Counted from the first letter of the stretch, positions 1 through 7,623 are shown. The stretch: 21,272 nucleotides of DNA from CAUZFZ01 sp963579025 (GCA_963579025.1 CAUZFZ010000167.1:1-21272), one strand, 5' to 3'. Notes: a model not told the origin generated them from the sequence alone. Numbers and translations: made by a program.

Positions 1-105
1 TACAAAGCCAACAAAAAAGACAAACCGTCGGCCACGCAACCGATACTGCTCAAGGCCACCGCCGCACAACGAAAGGCGTACCTTCAACTCAAACAAGTCA
101 CCTGA
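1..105 (+). CDS. C-terminal end of an unrecognised gene (partial)
   Basis: Frame 1 is open from the first base and stops at TGA 103-105, giving 34 residues rich in Lys, Gln and Ala (ending LQLKQVT). The composition looks like a basic, probably helical protein tail. No motif identifies it and the start lies outside the window. Because the frame is short, its being coding is an inference from the open frame and the block of repeats that begins just after the stop. Confidence 0.4.
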   Translation, partial: YKANKKDKPSATQPILLKATAAQRKAYLQLKQVT

Positions 106-123
106 ATTATCCTTAACGGCGTT

Positions 124-178
124 GCCCGGAGGGGCGACGGCAATTCCGTGTCGGTCTCTGCCGTCGCCCCTCCGGGGC
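124..178. repeat. Palindromic repeat (REP-like hairpin)
   Basis: Left arm 124-142 (GCCCGGAGGGGCGACGGCA) and right arm 159-178 are reverse complements apart from one extra G in the right arm, with a 16-nt loop. There is no T-tract, so it does not look like a simple Rho-independent terminator. It lies just downstream of the gene ending at 105 and could still protect or terminate its transcript. Confidence 0.75.
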
Positions 179-203
179 TCATTGAAGCTCTCACCGCTTG
201 TTT

Positions 204-223
204 CCCGGGGTTGAAACCCCGGG
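204..223. repeat. Short GC-rich palindrome
   Basis: Two 9-bp arms, CCCGGGGTT and AACCCCGGG, are separated by GA. The sequence after it (GGCTACTCGCC, then CCCCTCCGGGGC) contains another GC-rich inverted block. It looks like part of the same intergenic repeat cluster as the hairpin at 124-178. Confidence 0.6.
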
Positions 224-377
224 CTACTCGCCTTTGCCCCTCCGGGGCAGCAAAACCGTGCAACTTCAAAACGCGCTAGCGTCGGGCCCCGGCACGAAAA
301 CCCCGCTAGAACGAAGGTCCGCGGCTAGCGCCGTCGGCTCACGAAATTCTAAACTAAGTACCGTTGGGCGCCGGATG

Positions 378-411
378 GTGCGAAGCTCGCACGAGTGACG
401 CTGTCGCGTCA
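378..411. repeat. Two adjacent small stem-loops
   Basis: GTGCGA-AGC-TCGCAC (378-392) is followed by TGACGC-TGTC-GCGTCA (396-411). Both have perfect 6-bp arms and are 3 bp apart. They lie just downstream of the minus-strand small gene at 426-635 and could act as its 3' structure. No T-tract follows on the minus strand. Confidence 0.45.
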
Positions 412-425
412 TGTGCCGCGTTAAC

Positions 426-635
426 TCAAGGCGTCACCTGAACCGGGACTGATCCTGGCGTCCGCTCCGCGGGTGGGCCGTTGAAGACGACCTGCGACCG
501 TCCGCGTTCATGCCAGGACCGCGAGCGTGCCTCGCTGATCAACTGGTCGACATTGGCAGCCAGACAGTCTCTGGCGTCGTCGAAGTCGGCGGACAGCAGT
601 TCCTGGGTATCGTCGTTTGCGAGCCGGGCAATCAT
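426..635 (-). CDS. Small hypothetical protein, 69 aa
   Basis: Function is not recognised. The ATG at 635 is preceded by GGGAG about 8 nt upstream, a good ribosome binding site for this genome. The N-terminal half is acidic and probably helical (residues 5-38, many Asp, Glu, Leu and Ala). The C-terminal third is Pro/Gly-rich and probably disordered. Codon third positions look coding. No signal peptide or membrane segment is visible. It points away from the kinase gene at 1003, so 636-1002 would serve both promoters. Overlapping frames on both strands exist here, so a non-coding origin remains possible. Confidence 0.45.
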   Translation of the reverse strand: MIARLANDDTQELLSADFDDARDCLAANVDQLISEARSRSWHERGRSQVVFNGPPAERTPGSVPVQVTP

Positions 636-1002
636 TTTCTCGTCTCCCGCACAGGACCGCCGCAGTCAATGACCGCCGCAGAAATGTCTGGCCCATGGAT
701 ATTGGATCGGCAGCAGAGGCCACGTGCCGCCACGCCGTCTCTGATTGAATTGAGACAAATTCGAAGTTCCCGATCGGAATGGCGTTATCTGCCGAGCCGC
801 GCAACTGGTGAATGCGGCTCAGTTGGAAAGCACCCCCTCGGCGTCTACCTTTGCGTCGCGTGTGTTGAATCATTCTGTCGACCATGCAGGAACACAGAAT
901 GGCTCGCATCTCTGCCAATCGCGTGCCATCTGTCACGGGTTCATCAGGGTGGATTAGAGTTTCCTGATTCCGTCAACGGCTCACGGTCCGAGGAGGACAA
1001 TC
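636..1002. other. Gene-free stretch between divergent genes
   Basis: No protein frame here has a ribosome binding site and a plausible composition. The longer open frames on both strands are Arg-, Cys- and Ser-rich shadows. It probably carries the promoters for the small gene at 426-635 and the kinase at 1003. I could not fix -35/-10 elements. The only clear signal is AGGAGG at 991-996, the ribosome binding site of the kinase gene. Confidence 0.5.
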
Positions 1003-1620
1003 GTGCCGACCGCAGTCGTCAAAATCGGGGGAAGTGTGCTGTCGATGCCTGACCTATCGAGTCGGCTGTCGCAGGTGCTGCAGCAGTTTCAGCACGACGA
1101 CGTTCTGTGTGTCGTCGGGGGTGGTGCGGCAACGGATGTGGTCCGTGAGTGGGACCGAAGCCATCAGCTCGGCGATGAGGCTGCTCACTGGCTGGCGATC
1201 GAGTCGCTCGGCCTGACGGCCCGACTGGTACGTCATCTGATTCCCGAGTCGACACTGATTCGCAACCGTGACGAAGCCATCGCCTGCTGGAAAGATCACC
1301 GAGTAGCGATCGCCGACCTGCCTGCCTGCCTGCCCACGCTGGCGACTGAATCATCGCCGCATCTACCCCATTCGTGGGATGCGACGAGTGACTCGATCAG
1401 CGCCTGGATCGCGAGAGTGTGGCCAGCGGACCGTCTGGTGCTCGTCAAGTCGATCGATCCACCTGGTTCACTGGAAGAACTCGCTCCGCGCGGGGCTGTT
1501 GATGCGGTCTTCCCCTCATTGGCTGCGGACTTGCCGTCGGTACTGTGGTGCAATCTGGCCGGCGATTGCGAAGTGACTCCCGTGCCTGCCTGCACCACTT
1601 CGCAGGACCTCAGCACTTAG
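1003..1620 (+). CDS. Amino-acid-kinase-fold protein (MfnE-like)
   Basis: A 205-residue protein of the aspartate/glutamate/uridylate kinase superfamily. The N-terminal VVKIGGSVL (residues 5-13) is the phosphate-binding Lys-Gly-Gly strand-loop. VVGGGAATD near 37-45 is the second glycine loop, and LVLVKS near 150 matches the C-terminal nucleotide-binding strand. It is short for aspartokinase and lacks ACT domains. Size and motifs fit the group around archaeal MfnE, the aminomethylfuran-phosphate kinase of methanofuran synthesis; many planctomycetes carry methanopterin/methanofuran C1 genes. The substrate assignment is inference, and no other C1 gene is next to it, although folE lies 1.2 kb away. 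The GTG start is well supported: AGGAGG at 991-996 sits 6 nt upstream. The last 11 bp overlap the convergent gene. Confidence 0.8.
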   Translation: MPTAVVKIGGSVLSMPDLSSRLSQVLQQFQHDDVLCVVGGGAATDVVREWDRSHQLGDEAAHWLAIESLGLTARLVRHLIPESTLIRNRDEAIACWKDHRVAIADLPACLPTLATESSPHLPHSWDATSDSISAWIARVWPADRLVLVKSIDPPGSLEELAPRGAVDAVFPSLAADLPSVLWCNLAGDCEVTPVPACTTSQDLST

Positions 1621-2317
1621 CGGACTTGCGTTTTTTGCCGACCCGGCCCATCGATTCGATCTTCGCGATCATGTCGGCAGCCACATGCACTTTGCAGGCA
1701 GTGTCTCCCATGTCGACTTCCACCTTGCCAATTCGTTTGGCCGTGGCCTTTGCTACCTTCAGCAGAGGCTTGACGTATGAAGCAACGGCGATCACGAAGT
1801 CGTTCATGCAATAACGCACATTGTCGGGCGCGTTGTCGATTTCGGATTCGACGCGTTGCAGCAGTCCGCGAATTTCATCCAGGTCCAGGTCTTCATCCGG
1901 CCGCACGGAGATGGCTGATGCGTACGTGTTCCAACCGCTGCAGGCCATGTCCGCGTTCTTCCTCTTCAGCCACTTCATGCCGATCGCGAATGCCGCATCG
2001 TGTTCCGAAGCAACCCACGGAACTGAATAGGCACTTAGCATGCTCCACCATGCAGATCGGGCCCAGCCGTCGAGCTGCTTGCGAGTCATCTGACTACCAT
2101 CAGCCAACAGACCAGCCAGATACATCGCGTCGGCGTTACTGGTCTCCCACAGCGCCAGTGCCAGGTCCTGATCGCCTTTGATCTTCTTCAGGATTTTCTT
2201 CAGGTCGGCGATTTTGACACCGAACATCTCTCCGGTTGCACCGTGCCTGCGATACGTGACGACCGTCTTTTCGTTTCCCAGCGACTTCAGCTCAGTCATC
2301 ACTTCGTCAACGGTCAT
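1610..2317 (-). CDS. AlkD-like DNA alkylation repair protein
   Basis: A 235-residue all-helical protein matching the DNA alkylation repair enzyme family (HEAT-like repeats, AlkC/AlkD type). These proteins bind DNA and excise or protect against N3/N7-alkylated purines. Family features seen are the N-terminal VMTELKSLGNEKT..YRRHGA with the following FGVK, the middle ALWETSNADAMYLA, and the NVRYCMNDFVIAVASYV segment near 170-185. The C-terminus is Lys-rich (GKKRKSAKC). No signal peptide is present, so it should be cytoplasmic. I could not map the catalytic Trp/Asp of Bacillus AlkD by eye, so enzyme activity is inferred from the family only. The start ATG has GGGA about 10 nt upstream. It is convergent with the kinase gene and overlaps it by 11 bp. 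Confidence 0.85.
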   Translation of the reverse strand: MTVDEVMTELKSLGNEKTVVTYRRHGATGEMFGVKIADLKKILKKIKGDQDLALALWETSNADAMYLAGLLADGSQMTRKQLDGWARSAWWSMLSAYSVPWVASEHDAAFAIGMKWLKRKNADMACSGWNTYASAISVRPDEDLDLDEIRGLLQRVESEIDNAPDNVRYCMNDFVIAVASYVKPLLKVAKATAKRIGKVEVDMGDTACKVHVAADMIAKIESMGRVGKKRKSAKC

Positions 2318-2343
2318 CGTGAGTTTCCCACTGAGAAACTGGA

Positions 2344-2355
2344 GATCAATTGATC
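2344..2355. promoter_or_regulatory. Perfect 12-bp palindrome upstream of the alkylation repair gene
   Basis: GATCAATTGATC is a perfect palindrome 27 bp upstream of the ATG at 2317, within a slightly longer imperfect one (GGAGATCAATTGATCCCC). Position and symmetry fit an operator. No regulator is identified, and a 12-bp palindrome can arise by chance. Confidence 0.25.
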
Positions 2356-2446
2356 CCCGACTTTGGCCTCGGCCGCCCGAAGAATCCGGGGATTAGATGA
2401 TTCCCGATTTCTAAGGACGACACAACGAATCACTGACTGTCGGACG

Positions 2447-2484
2447 CCCCTCTCCCTAACCCTCTCCCCACGGGGGAGAGGGGA
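2447..2484. repeat. CCCCTCTCCC hairpin repeat
   Basis: Perfect 10-bp arms CCCCTCTCCC (2447-2456) and GGGAGAGGGG (2474-2483) surround a CT-rich loop that repeats the arm (CCCTCTCCCC). It lies directly after the stop of the DUF971 gene on the minus strand, where the hairpin could close the four-gene transcript. A diverged copy sits inside the NTPase gene at 21001-21034. Confidence 0.7.
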
Positions 2485-2490
2485 CACGTT

Positions 2491-2802
2491 TTATTCCCAT
2501 TCACGCTGGTCGCACAGATTGCGGAGATGCTCCCACGTGTAGAGACCTGTGTCGTGCTGGTCGTTCCACTTGATTTTCACGGCATAGTTGCCAACCAATT
2601 GAGCCGCTACGACCGCGATTCCCACTGGAACGTCGGGAACGTCGACCACCCGCTCGCCGCTGAATTCATTGACACAGCTTGCACACGGGCAGCGACCACG
2701 CAGATAGCGAAACGGAATGGCCACGGGGTCACCGTCGGACCAGGTGATCTCGAAGACGTACTCGTCCTTGAGCGATCGCAGATTCCTGGGAGTCTCAGCC
2801 AT
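2491..2802 (-). CDS. DUF971 domain protein
   Basis: A 103-residue protein covering one DUF971 (gamma-butyrobetaine hydroxylase N-terminal-like) domain. Seen motifs are ITWSDGD (residues 19-25), YLRGRCPCASC (33-43), VGNYAVKIKW (69-78) and GLYTWEHLRNLC (85-96). The three Cys in RCPCASC resemble the metal-binding Cys of the family, some members of which are implicated in iron-sulfur protein assembly. Its role here is unproven. The ATG is preceded by GGAGAA. It lies 46 bp downstream of folE on the same strand and probably shares its transcript. The CCCCTCTCCC hairpin follows the stop immediately. Confidence 0.85.
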   Translation of the reverse strand: MAETPRNLRSLKDEYVFEITWSDGDPVAIPFRYLRGRCPCASCVNEFSGERVVDVPDVPVGIAVVAAQLVGNYAVKIKWNDQHDTGLYTWEHLRNLCDQREWE

Positions 2803-2848
2803 TAAATTCTCCGTGCGCGGTCAGAAGGGTGAGTGATGGCTTTACTGG

Positions 2849-3454
2849 TTAGATCAGCCTGGACGGTTTGGCGTTGATCAGTTGCATGGCTTCAGAGCGA
2901 GTTGACTCATTCGTCCGCATCAGGCCGCGCACCGCGCTCGTTATTGTCAGGCTGCCGGGTTTCTTGATGCCGCGGATGCTCATGCAGGTGTGAGTCGCTT
3001 CGAGAACGACGATCACACCCTTCGCTTCCAGCTCGGAACTCATCAGATCGGCGATCTGATGAGTCATCCGTTCCTGAACCTGAGGGCGACGCGAGACTTC
3101 CTCGACCACACGAGCCAGTTTGCTCAGCCCCGCCACTTTGCCGTTGGGGACATAGCCGACGTGAGCGACTCCCATGAATGGCAGCAGATGGTGTTCGCAC
3201 ATGCTGTTGAAGCTGATGTCCCGCACGAGCACCATTTCGTCGTACGTTTCCTGGAAGACACGCTTCAAGTGGCGGCCCGGATCGAGATTCAATCCTTGAA
3301 ACATCTCCGCATACATGCGTGCGACACGTGCGGGAGTTTCCTGCAACCCTTCGCGTTCCGGATCTTCGCCAACCGCGCACAGAATCTCCCGCACTGCGCG
3401 CTCGATGCGGGGCAGATCGACGATCGGCTCTGTCGAATCAGTGGGATCAGCCAT
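2849..3454 (-). CDS. folE: GTP cyclohydrolase I
   Basis: Cytoplasmic enzyme opening the GTP ring to form 7,8-dihydroneopterin triphosphate, the first step to folate and other pterins (EC 3.5.4.16). The 201-residue length is typical of the type I enzyme. The zinc ligands are visible as Cys86 and His89 in SMCEHHLLPF and Cys157 in THTCMSIRG. GYVPNGKVAGLSKLAR (100-115) and QVQERMTHQIA (125-135) are further signatures. The ATG lies 12 bp after the stop of the DUF1080 gene, which ends with a double stop (TAG TGA). No clear Shine-Dalgarno is seen, so coupling to the upstream gene is likely. Its placement behind secreted sugar- and polymer-related proteins is unusual. Confidence 0.96.
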   Translation of the reverse strand: MADPTDSTEPIVDLPRIERAVREILCAVGEDPEREGLQETPARVARMYAEMFQGLNLDPGRHLKRVFQETYDEMVLVRDISFNSMCEHHLLPFMGVAHVGYVPNGKVAGLSKLARVVEEVSRRPQVQERMTHQIADLMSSELEAKGVIVVLEATHTCMSIRGIKKPGSLTITSAVRGLMRTNESTRSEAMQLINAKPSRLI

Positions 3455-3466
3455 TATTCGCGTTCA

Positions 3467-4249
3467 CTACTTCTTTTTCTGGGCGGCCTGGCGTCGCTTA
3501 AGAATGCCGTCCAGTTTCTTCCGCTCGGCTTCCAGGATGTCCGCCGGAATCTCGGCTGGAGTGACGTCGGTGTGTTTCAATTTTTCGTCTTCGGGAATAA
3601 TTCGTAGACGAATCAGGCGGTACGACACGGGATCACCGTGATCCTGCAGATTCAGATTCGCTCCACGAGCCGACAGCTTCGCTCCACGCTGTTTGAGCAG
3701 CTCGACCTCGAACGCCCATTTCTCATCGGTGTAATCGAAGTCGATGACCTTCTCGCCGTTCAGCCAGTGCTGCACGATGCTGCCTTTGCAGACAATGCGT
3801 CCGCTGTTCCATTCTCCCACCGGCTTTGTCACATCACGTGACGGGGCGATGCAGAAGTAGAGCGACGCCGCACTGGTGCGCGGGTTCTTTCCATCAGCGT
3901 GAACTTTGTTATCCAGAATCTGGTACTCGTACTGGCCGGGCCGGTAGTAGACGCCACTGTTACTGCCCTTGCCGACTTTCCACTGGAACCTCAGTTCGAA
4001 GTCGTCGGGAATCTTCTTTGCCGTATACGCGATACCGCCTCCGCCTTTTGTTCTGGACATGGCATCGCCGTCGATCGTCCAATTGCCGGCCTGTTTCCAG
4101 CCCTCAAAGTCGGTCCCGTTGAAGATCAACTGGAATCCAGCCTGCTTCTCTTCTTTGGTCAGACCAGTCCGTTCGCCAGCGGACGCTGAGTGCGCGCCGG
4201 TGACCAGAACAAACGCGGTCGCGAATGCTGTTGAATGAATCAATCGCAT
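3467..4249 (-). CDS. Secreted DUF1080 (3-keto-disaccharide hydrolase-like) protein
   Basis: A 260-residue exported protein with a Sec signal peptide (residues 1-24, cleavage after HSASA) and one DUF1080 domain, a jelly-roll fold related to glucanases that planctomycetes carry in many copies. Visible family blocks are FQLIFNGTDFEGWKQ, DFELRFQWKVGKGSNSGVYYR and EWNSGRIVCKG. Some members hydrolyse 3-keto-glycosides; this one has no assigned substrate. I chose ATG 4249 because GTGAGGA upstream serves as its ribosome binding site. An in-frame GTG at 4264, five codons earlier, is that same sequence and less likely. It follows the beta-propeller gene stop by 15 bp and precedes folE by 12 bp. The C-terminal tail is Lys/Arg/Gln-rich. 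Confidence 0.88.
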   Translation of the reverse strand: MRLIHSTAFATAFVLVTGAHSASAGERTGLTKEEKQAGFQLIFNGTDFEGWKQAGNWTIDGDAMSRTKGGGGIAYTAKKIPDDFELRFQWKVGKGSNSGVYYRPGQYEYQILDNKVHADGKNPRTSAASLYFCIAPSRDVTKPVGEWNSGRIVCKGSIVQHWLNGEKVIDFDYTDEKWAFEVELLKQRGAKLSARGANLNLQDHGDPVSYRLIRLRIIPEDEKLKHTDVTPAEIPADILEAERKKLDGILKRRQAAQKKK

Positions 4250-4264
4250 GTTGTTGTTCCTCAC

Positions 4265-5548
4265 CTATTGCTTGCGGATGTCGTAACACATCAGTGTGTT
4301 TTGATCACGGATGTAGAGTAGGCCATCGACAATGACCGGATGTTGCCAGTTGCGGTTCTTTGCCGCGGCGGTTGCGACTTTGAATTCTCCTTTGAGTCGG
4401 TACTCCTCGGGAGTCGCTTCGATCAGCGCCATGGTGCCGTCTTCGTAACGGAAATAGAGGTGCCCGTCGGCGAGCAGAACAGCTGCCGATCCGCCGCCTG
4501 GTCCACGTCCGCCGTTCCACGCCTGCTCGCCCGTCAGCAGATTGATGCACAAGGGAAAGCCTTTGTTGTGTCCGGTCCCGCAGTAAACGTGATCGCCAAA
4601 CAGGACCATGCCACCGTGATGGTTCTGCATGTCGCTGGCGTTTAGAAAGTAGACCTCTTCGGCCTTCAATGCGTCGCCGTCGCGGGAAATCTTCAGCAGA
4701 GCGGCGCCGGTGCCATACCCCGTTGAGCAGAAGACATGATCGCCGCGCACCAGCGGAGTCGAAATGTTGGCAGTCCCATTGGCTATGCGATTGTAGCTCC
4801 ATAGTAGTTTGCCGTCCTCAGCATCGACGGAGACAATCCCCCGTCCCGTGAGCTGAACGTACTGTTTCACACCAGCCGCCTCGCTGATGACAACGGACGA
4901 GTAGGCGGCTCCGTCACGACCGCGACTCCCCAGGTCGGAAACACTCGACTGCCAGATCACTGAACCGGTCGTCTTGTCGAGTGCCGCGATCATGGCATCG
5001 CTTGAGCCCGGCGTGCAGATCAGCCGATCTCCATCGATCAATGGTGATTCACTGTAGCCCCACCCCGACATCATTTTGCCGCCGAAGTCCTTCGGGTAAC
5101 TCTTGTTCCACAGCAGCTCGCCGGATTCCGCGTTGATGCAGGCCAATACGCCGTCCCGAGCCAACGCGTAGACGCGATCGCCGTCGACAGTCGGCGTGCA
5201 GTTCGGATTTCCGCCACTGACTTCAGTAGCCCACAGCTCCGAGCCGTCCTTGCTGCTGAGTGCGATCAGATAACAGCGTTTTCTGCGAGGATCCTCTTTG
5301 TCTTTGTTCGCTTCGCCCATTGTGAAGATGCGGTCACCAGAAACAACCAGTGACGAATATCCGCGTCCCACACCTTCGACCTGCCATGCCAGCGGAGGGC
5401 CATCGTCACTCCACTCGGCGAGCAGGTTCTTCTCCAGCGAAATTCCGTCGCGATTGGGACCACGCCAGGATGGCCAGTCGCCGGCCGCGGCAGTGAGTGT
5501 TGAGGCCAGGATGCAACAAACCGCAAGAAGAGGGAGCGTGCGCTTCAT
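4265..5548 (-). CDS. Secreted PQQ-like beta-propeller repeat protein
   Basis: A 427-residue exported protein. The signal peptide (MKRTLPLLAVCCILASTLTAAA) is followed by DWPSWRGPNRDGIS, the usual opening of planctomycete PQQ-like propeller proteins. Repeated blades such as ...ALSSKDGSELWAT, INAESGELLWNKSY, LDKTTGSVIWQSS, VDAEDGKLLWSYN and INLLTGEQAWNGG place the domain across residues 60-420. These proteins are usually periplasmic or surface scaffolds; catalytic use of PQQ is not shown. The open frame runs upstream to 5959, but that part is Arg-rich without family features. The two ATGs at 5551 and 5548 fit the signal peptide, and 5548 has better spacing to the weak AGG. First gene of the four-gene minus-strand cluster. 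Confidence 0.88.
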   Translation of the reverse strand: MKRTLPLLAVCCILASTLTAAAGDWPSWRGPNRDGISLEKNLLAEWSDDGPPLAWQVEGVGRGYSSLVVSGDRIFTMGEANKDKEDPRRKRCYLIALSSKDGSELWATEVSGGNPNCTPTVDGDRVYALARDGVLACINAESGELLWNKSYPKDFGGKMMSGWGYSESPLIDGDRLICTPGSSDAMIAALDKTTGSVIWQSSVSDLGSRGRDGAAYSSVVISEAAGVKQYVQLTGRGIVSVDAEDGKLLWSYNRIANGTANISTPLVRGDHVFCSTGYGTGAALLKISRDGDALKAEEVYFLNASDMQNHHGGMVLFGDHVYCGTGHNKGFPLCINLLTGEQAWNGGRGPGGGSAAVLLADGHLYFRYEDGTMALIEATPEEYRLKGEFKVATAAAKNRNWQHPVIVDGLLYIRDQNTLMCYDIRKQ

Positions 5549-5551
5549 CAT

Positions 5552-5895
5552 GAAACCTGTCTGCGAGTTGGGGAGGGTTGTGGGGCGGGAAGCAGCGGCC
5601 CTGGCGATCCATACGCGAGTCGGCAGTCCACGTCCTGCGGGCTGCCGTGATCGAGCTACTGCGGGGGCCGCAATATATTCCCGCTGGCGGATGGGAACAA
5701 ACGGGCGGGTGTTTGCAGTTGACGCATGTGCCAGTCGCCGGCGTGTGGACGTAGCGGGAAGTCGCGATCTTCCTGCCGCGACTTGTCTCGCCGTCAAAAA
5801 ATGCGAAGAATCAATGCAGGCGGGCCACGCCTGCGTGACCACGGCTCCGGTCTCACCGACCGCAGAGCCTCTCAGTACGAACAGAAAGCGATCTG
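5552..5895. other. Intergenic region between divergent genes
   Basis: No gene is supported; the open frames are upstream extensions and shadows. Two possible stem-loops are seen: GTCGCG...CGCGAC at about 5760-5781 and GCAGGCG...CGCCTGC at about 5817-5836. It should carry promoters for the propeller operon (leftward) and the zinc-ribbon gene (rightward), but I cannot place convincing promoter elements. Confidence 0.5.
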
Positions 5896-6168
5896 ATGAC
5901 CAACGATGCGACGACCGCGGATGCGAATGTCTCTTCCGCCACTGAATTGAAATGCCCATGTTGCTCGGGCAACGAACTGCGTTTCGGGCGGGGAGGTGTG
6001 TTCAAAGTGCCCTTCGTACCCGAAACGCCAATGTTGCAGTTTGCAAAGTCGTACCTGCCCCGTCAGTTCGTCTGTCTGGGTTGCGGCTTTCTGGGCTTCG
6101 CCCTGAAGCAATCCGATCTGGGACGGCTGCAAAAGGACATGCGGAGCAGAGCCAACTCGGTCGAATGA
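5896..6168 (+). CDS. Small zinc-ribbon-like protein
   Basis: A 90-residue protein whose only clear feature is a pair of cysteine knuckles, CPCC at residues 20-23 and CLGC at 60-63, spaced as in a zinc ribbon. The N-terminal 18 residues are Thr/Ala/Asp-rich and probably disordered. The C-terminus is helical and charged. The segment between knuckles (GRGGVFKVPFVPETPM) is hydrophobic and could be the ribbon's beta hairpin. There is no signal peptide. The ATG start has only a weak ribosome binding site. It lies 81 bp upstream of the aminotransferase and may be co-transcribed with it. Function unknown. Confidence 0.7.
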   Translation: MTNDATTADANVSSATELKCPCCSGNELRFGRGGVFKVPFVPETPMLQFAKSYLPRQFVCLGCGFLGFALKQSDLGRLQKDMRSRANSVE

Positions 6169-6249
6169 CGTCGGAAGAATGCGAGTCAAATCAGACGCCG
6201 ATGCTCGGATACGTCACGTTTCACCGAATCCAACAGGGAAGAGCCACTC

Positions 6250-7623
6250 GTGACTGACGCATCCATCGCCAACAGCATCTCCGACGCGCAAACCAGCGAA
6301 GAGCGATTTCTGCGTCAGATCTTTATCCGCTCCCAGATGACCGACTTCGTGCGTGACCCGCTGCTGATGGCGCGAGCCGAGGGTGTCTGGTACGAAGACG
6401 TCAACGGCAAGCGCTATCTGGATGCGCTGTCTGGCATCTATGTCGTCAGCGTCGGTCACGGAAACCGCCGCGTGATGGACGCGGTGCAACGGCAGATGGA
6501 GACGCTCAGCTTTTCTCCCGTGATGCACGGGTCGAATCCAGTTGCCGTGCGGCTCGCCAATCGTCTGGCGGAACTGGCACCGGGTGATCTGAATGGCGTG
6601 AAGCTGCTGTCCGGCGGATCGGAAGCCACCGAGGCCGCTTTCAAGATGGCGCGGCAGTATCACCGTCTGACGGGGAACTCAGACAAATACAAAATCATTT
6701 CGCGCTACCATTCGTGGCATGGTTCGACGCTGGGTTCGCTGTCGGCCTCCGGGTTGTCGTCGCGTCGAGCTTCGAGCGAGCCGCTGGCTCCCGGGTTCAT
6801 TCATGTCTTTCCGCCGACGTGCTACCGCTGCCCGTTCGGCAAGGAGTATCCGAGTTGCGACCTGACGTGCGCGACGCTGATCAGTGACGTCATCGAATGC
6901 GAAGATGCGAGCACTGTGGCGGCCGTCATTGTCGAGCCAATTGGTCACACGGGCGGCATCATCGAACCGCCCGAAGAGTACCTGCCGCAACTCCGGGAAC
7001 TCTGCGACCGTCACAATGTGCTGCTGATCTTTGACGAGATCATCAACGGCGCTGGTCGCACGGGCGAGATGTTCGCCGCGGAAACATTTGGAGTCACTCC
7101 GGACCTGCTGTGTCTGGGAAAAGGCATCAGCGGTGGCATCGCTCCCTTGTCCGCTCTGCTGTGTCGTGAGCACATCCGAGATGCGTTCTGGGGTGACTCG
7201 TCGGTGAACCCCGGTTTTGTCGAAGGGCACACGTTTGAGGGAAATCCTCTGGCAGCAGCGGCCGGCCTGGCCACTCTGGACGAAATCGTCGAGCGGGATC
7301 TGTGTGGCAATTCCCGCGCGATGGGCGATCGTCTGCGAGCTGGGCTTGTGGAACTCGGACAGAAATACGGGATCGTCGGAGACATCCGCGGACGCGGGCT
7401 GTTTCTGGGCGTCGAATTCGTGGCCGACAAGCAGACAAAGCGCCGATTCGATCCGCCGATCGGACTGGCCATCGGCAAACAGGCTCTGGCAAACGGCCTG
7501 CTGATGCGTTTCGACCCGCACTGGATCGCTTTCGGTCCCGCATTGACGATCACCGCTGAAGAAATCGACGAGATCATCAGAAGGCTGGACACGTCGATTG
7601 AGCAGGTTCTGAGCCGAACGTAA
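6250..7623 (+). CDS. Class III PLP-dependent aminotransferase
   Basis: A 457-residue cytoplasmic fold-type I transaminase of the GabT/BioA/omega-transaminase class. Seen are the N-terminal DVNGKRYLDALSGIYVVSVGH, the PLP-phosphate loop SGGSEATEAA, RYHSWHGST, Asp262 in LIFDEIINGAGRTG (PLP pyridine partner) and the Schiff-base Lys291 in LCLGKGISGG. A Cys-rich loop PTCYRCPFGKEYPSCDLTCA occurs in a subset of the class. The amino donor and acceptor cannot be told from sequence; candidates are omega-amino acids or diamines. The GTG start at 6250 follows AGGGAAGAG. It is convergent with the response regulator, whose stop is 44 bp away; only a short CGTCA-GT-TGACG inverted repeat lies between them. 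Confidence 0.92.
   Translation: MTDASIANSISDAQTSEERFLRQIFIRSQMTDFVRDPLLMARAEGVWYEDVNGKRYLDALSGIYVVSVGHGNRRVMDAVQRQMETLSFSPVMHGSNPVAVRLANRLAELAPGDLNGVKLLSGGSEATEAAFKMARQYHRLTGNSDKYKIISRYHSWHGSTLGSLSASGLSSRRASSEPLAPGFIHVFPPTCYRCPFGKEYPSCDLTCATLISDVIECEDASTVAAVIVEPIGHTGGIIEPPEEYLPQLRELCDRHNVLLIFDEIINGAGRTGEMFAAETFGVTPDLLCLGKGISGGIAPLSALLCREHIRDAFWGDSSVNPGFVEGHTFEGNPLAAAAGLATLDEIVERDLCGNSRAMGDRLRAGLVELGQKYGIVGDIRGRGLFLGVEFVADKQTKRRFDPPIGLAIGKQALANGLLMRFDPHWIAFGPALTITAEEIDEIIRRLDTSIEQVLSRT

Larger units (their letters stand above)
106..425. other. Gene-free repeat-rich intergenic stretch
   Basis: No convincing gene is seen here. The stretch holds several unrelated short palindromes: a long hairpin at 124-178, a 20-bp palindrome at 204-223, and two small stem-loops at 378-392 and 396-411. 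It also has GC-rich blocks around 235-345 of the kind found scattered through planctomycete intergenic DNA. The open frames that cross it follow the palindromes and have no ribosome binding site. Confidence 0.6.

Noticed and set aside
124..411. CRISPR array
   Set aside because: The repeats are different palindromes at irregular spacing, not identical direct repeats with equal spacers.
508..936. Minus-strand frame of 142 codons overlapping the small gene at 426-635
   Set aside because: Very Arg-rich and patternless. The alternative 69-residue frame has a good ribosome binding site and coding-like third positions.
510..1052. Plus-strand frame of 180 codons before the kinase gene
   Set aside because: It overlaps the kinase start, is Arg/Ser/Cys-rich without pattern, and has no ribosome binding site, while AGGAGG before 1003 clearly marks the kinase start.
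5552..5959. N-terminal extension of the beta-propeller gene up to 5959
   Set aside because: The signal peptide typical of the family begins at 5548. The extension is Arg/Ser-rich and overlaps the zinc-ribbon gene on the other strand.
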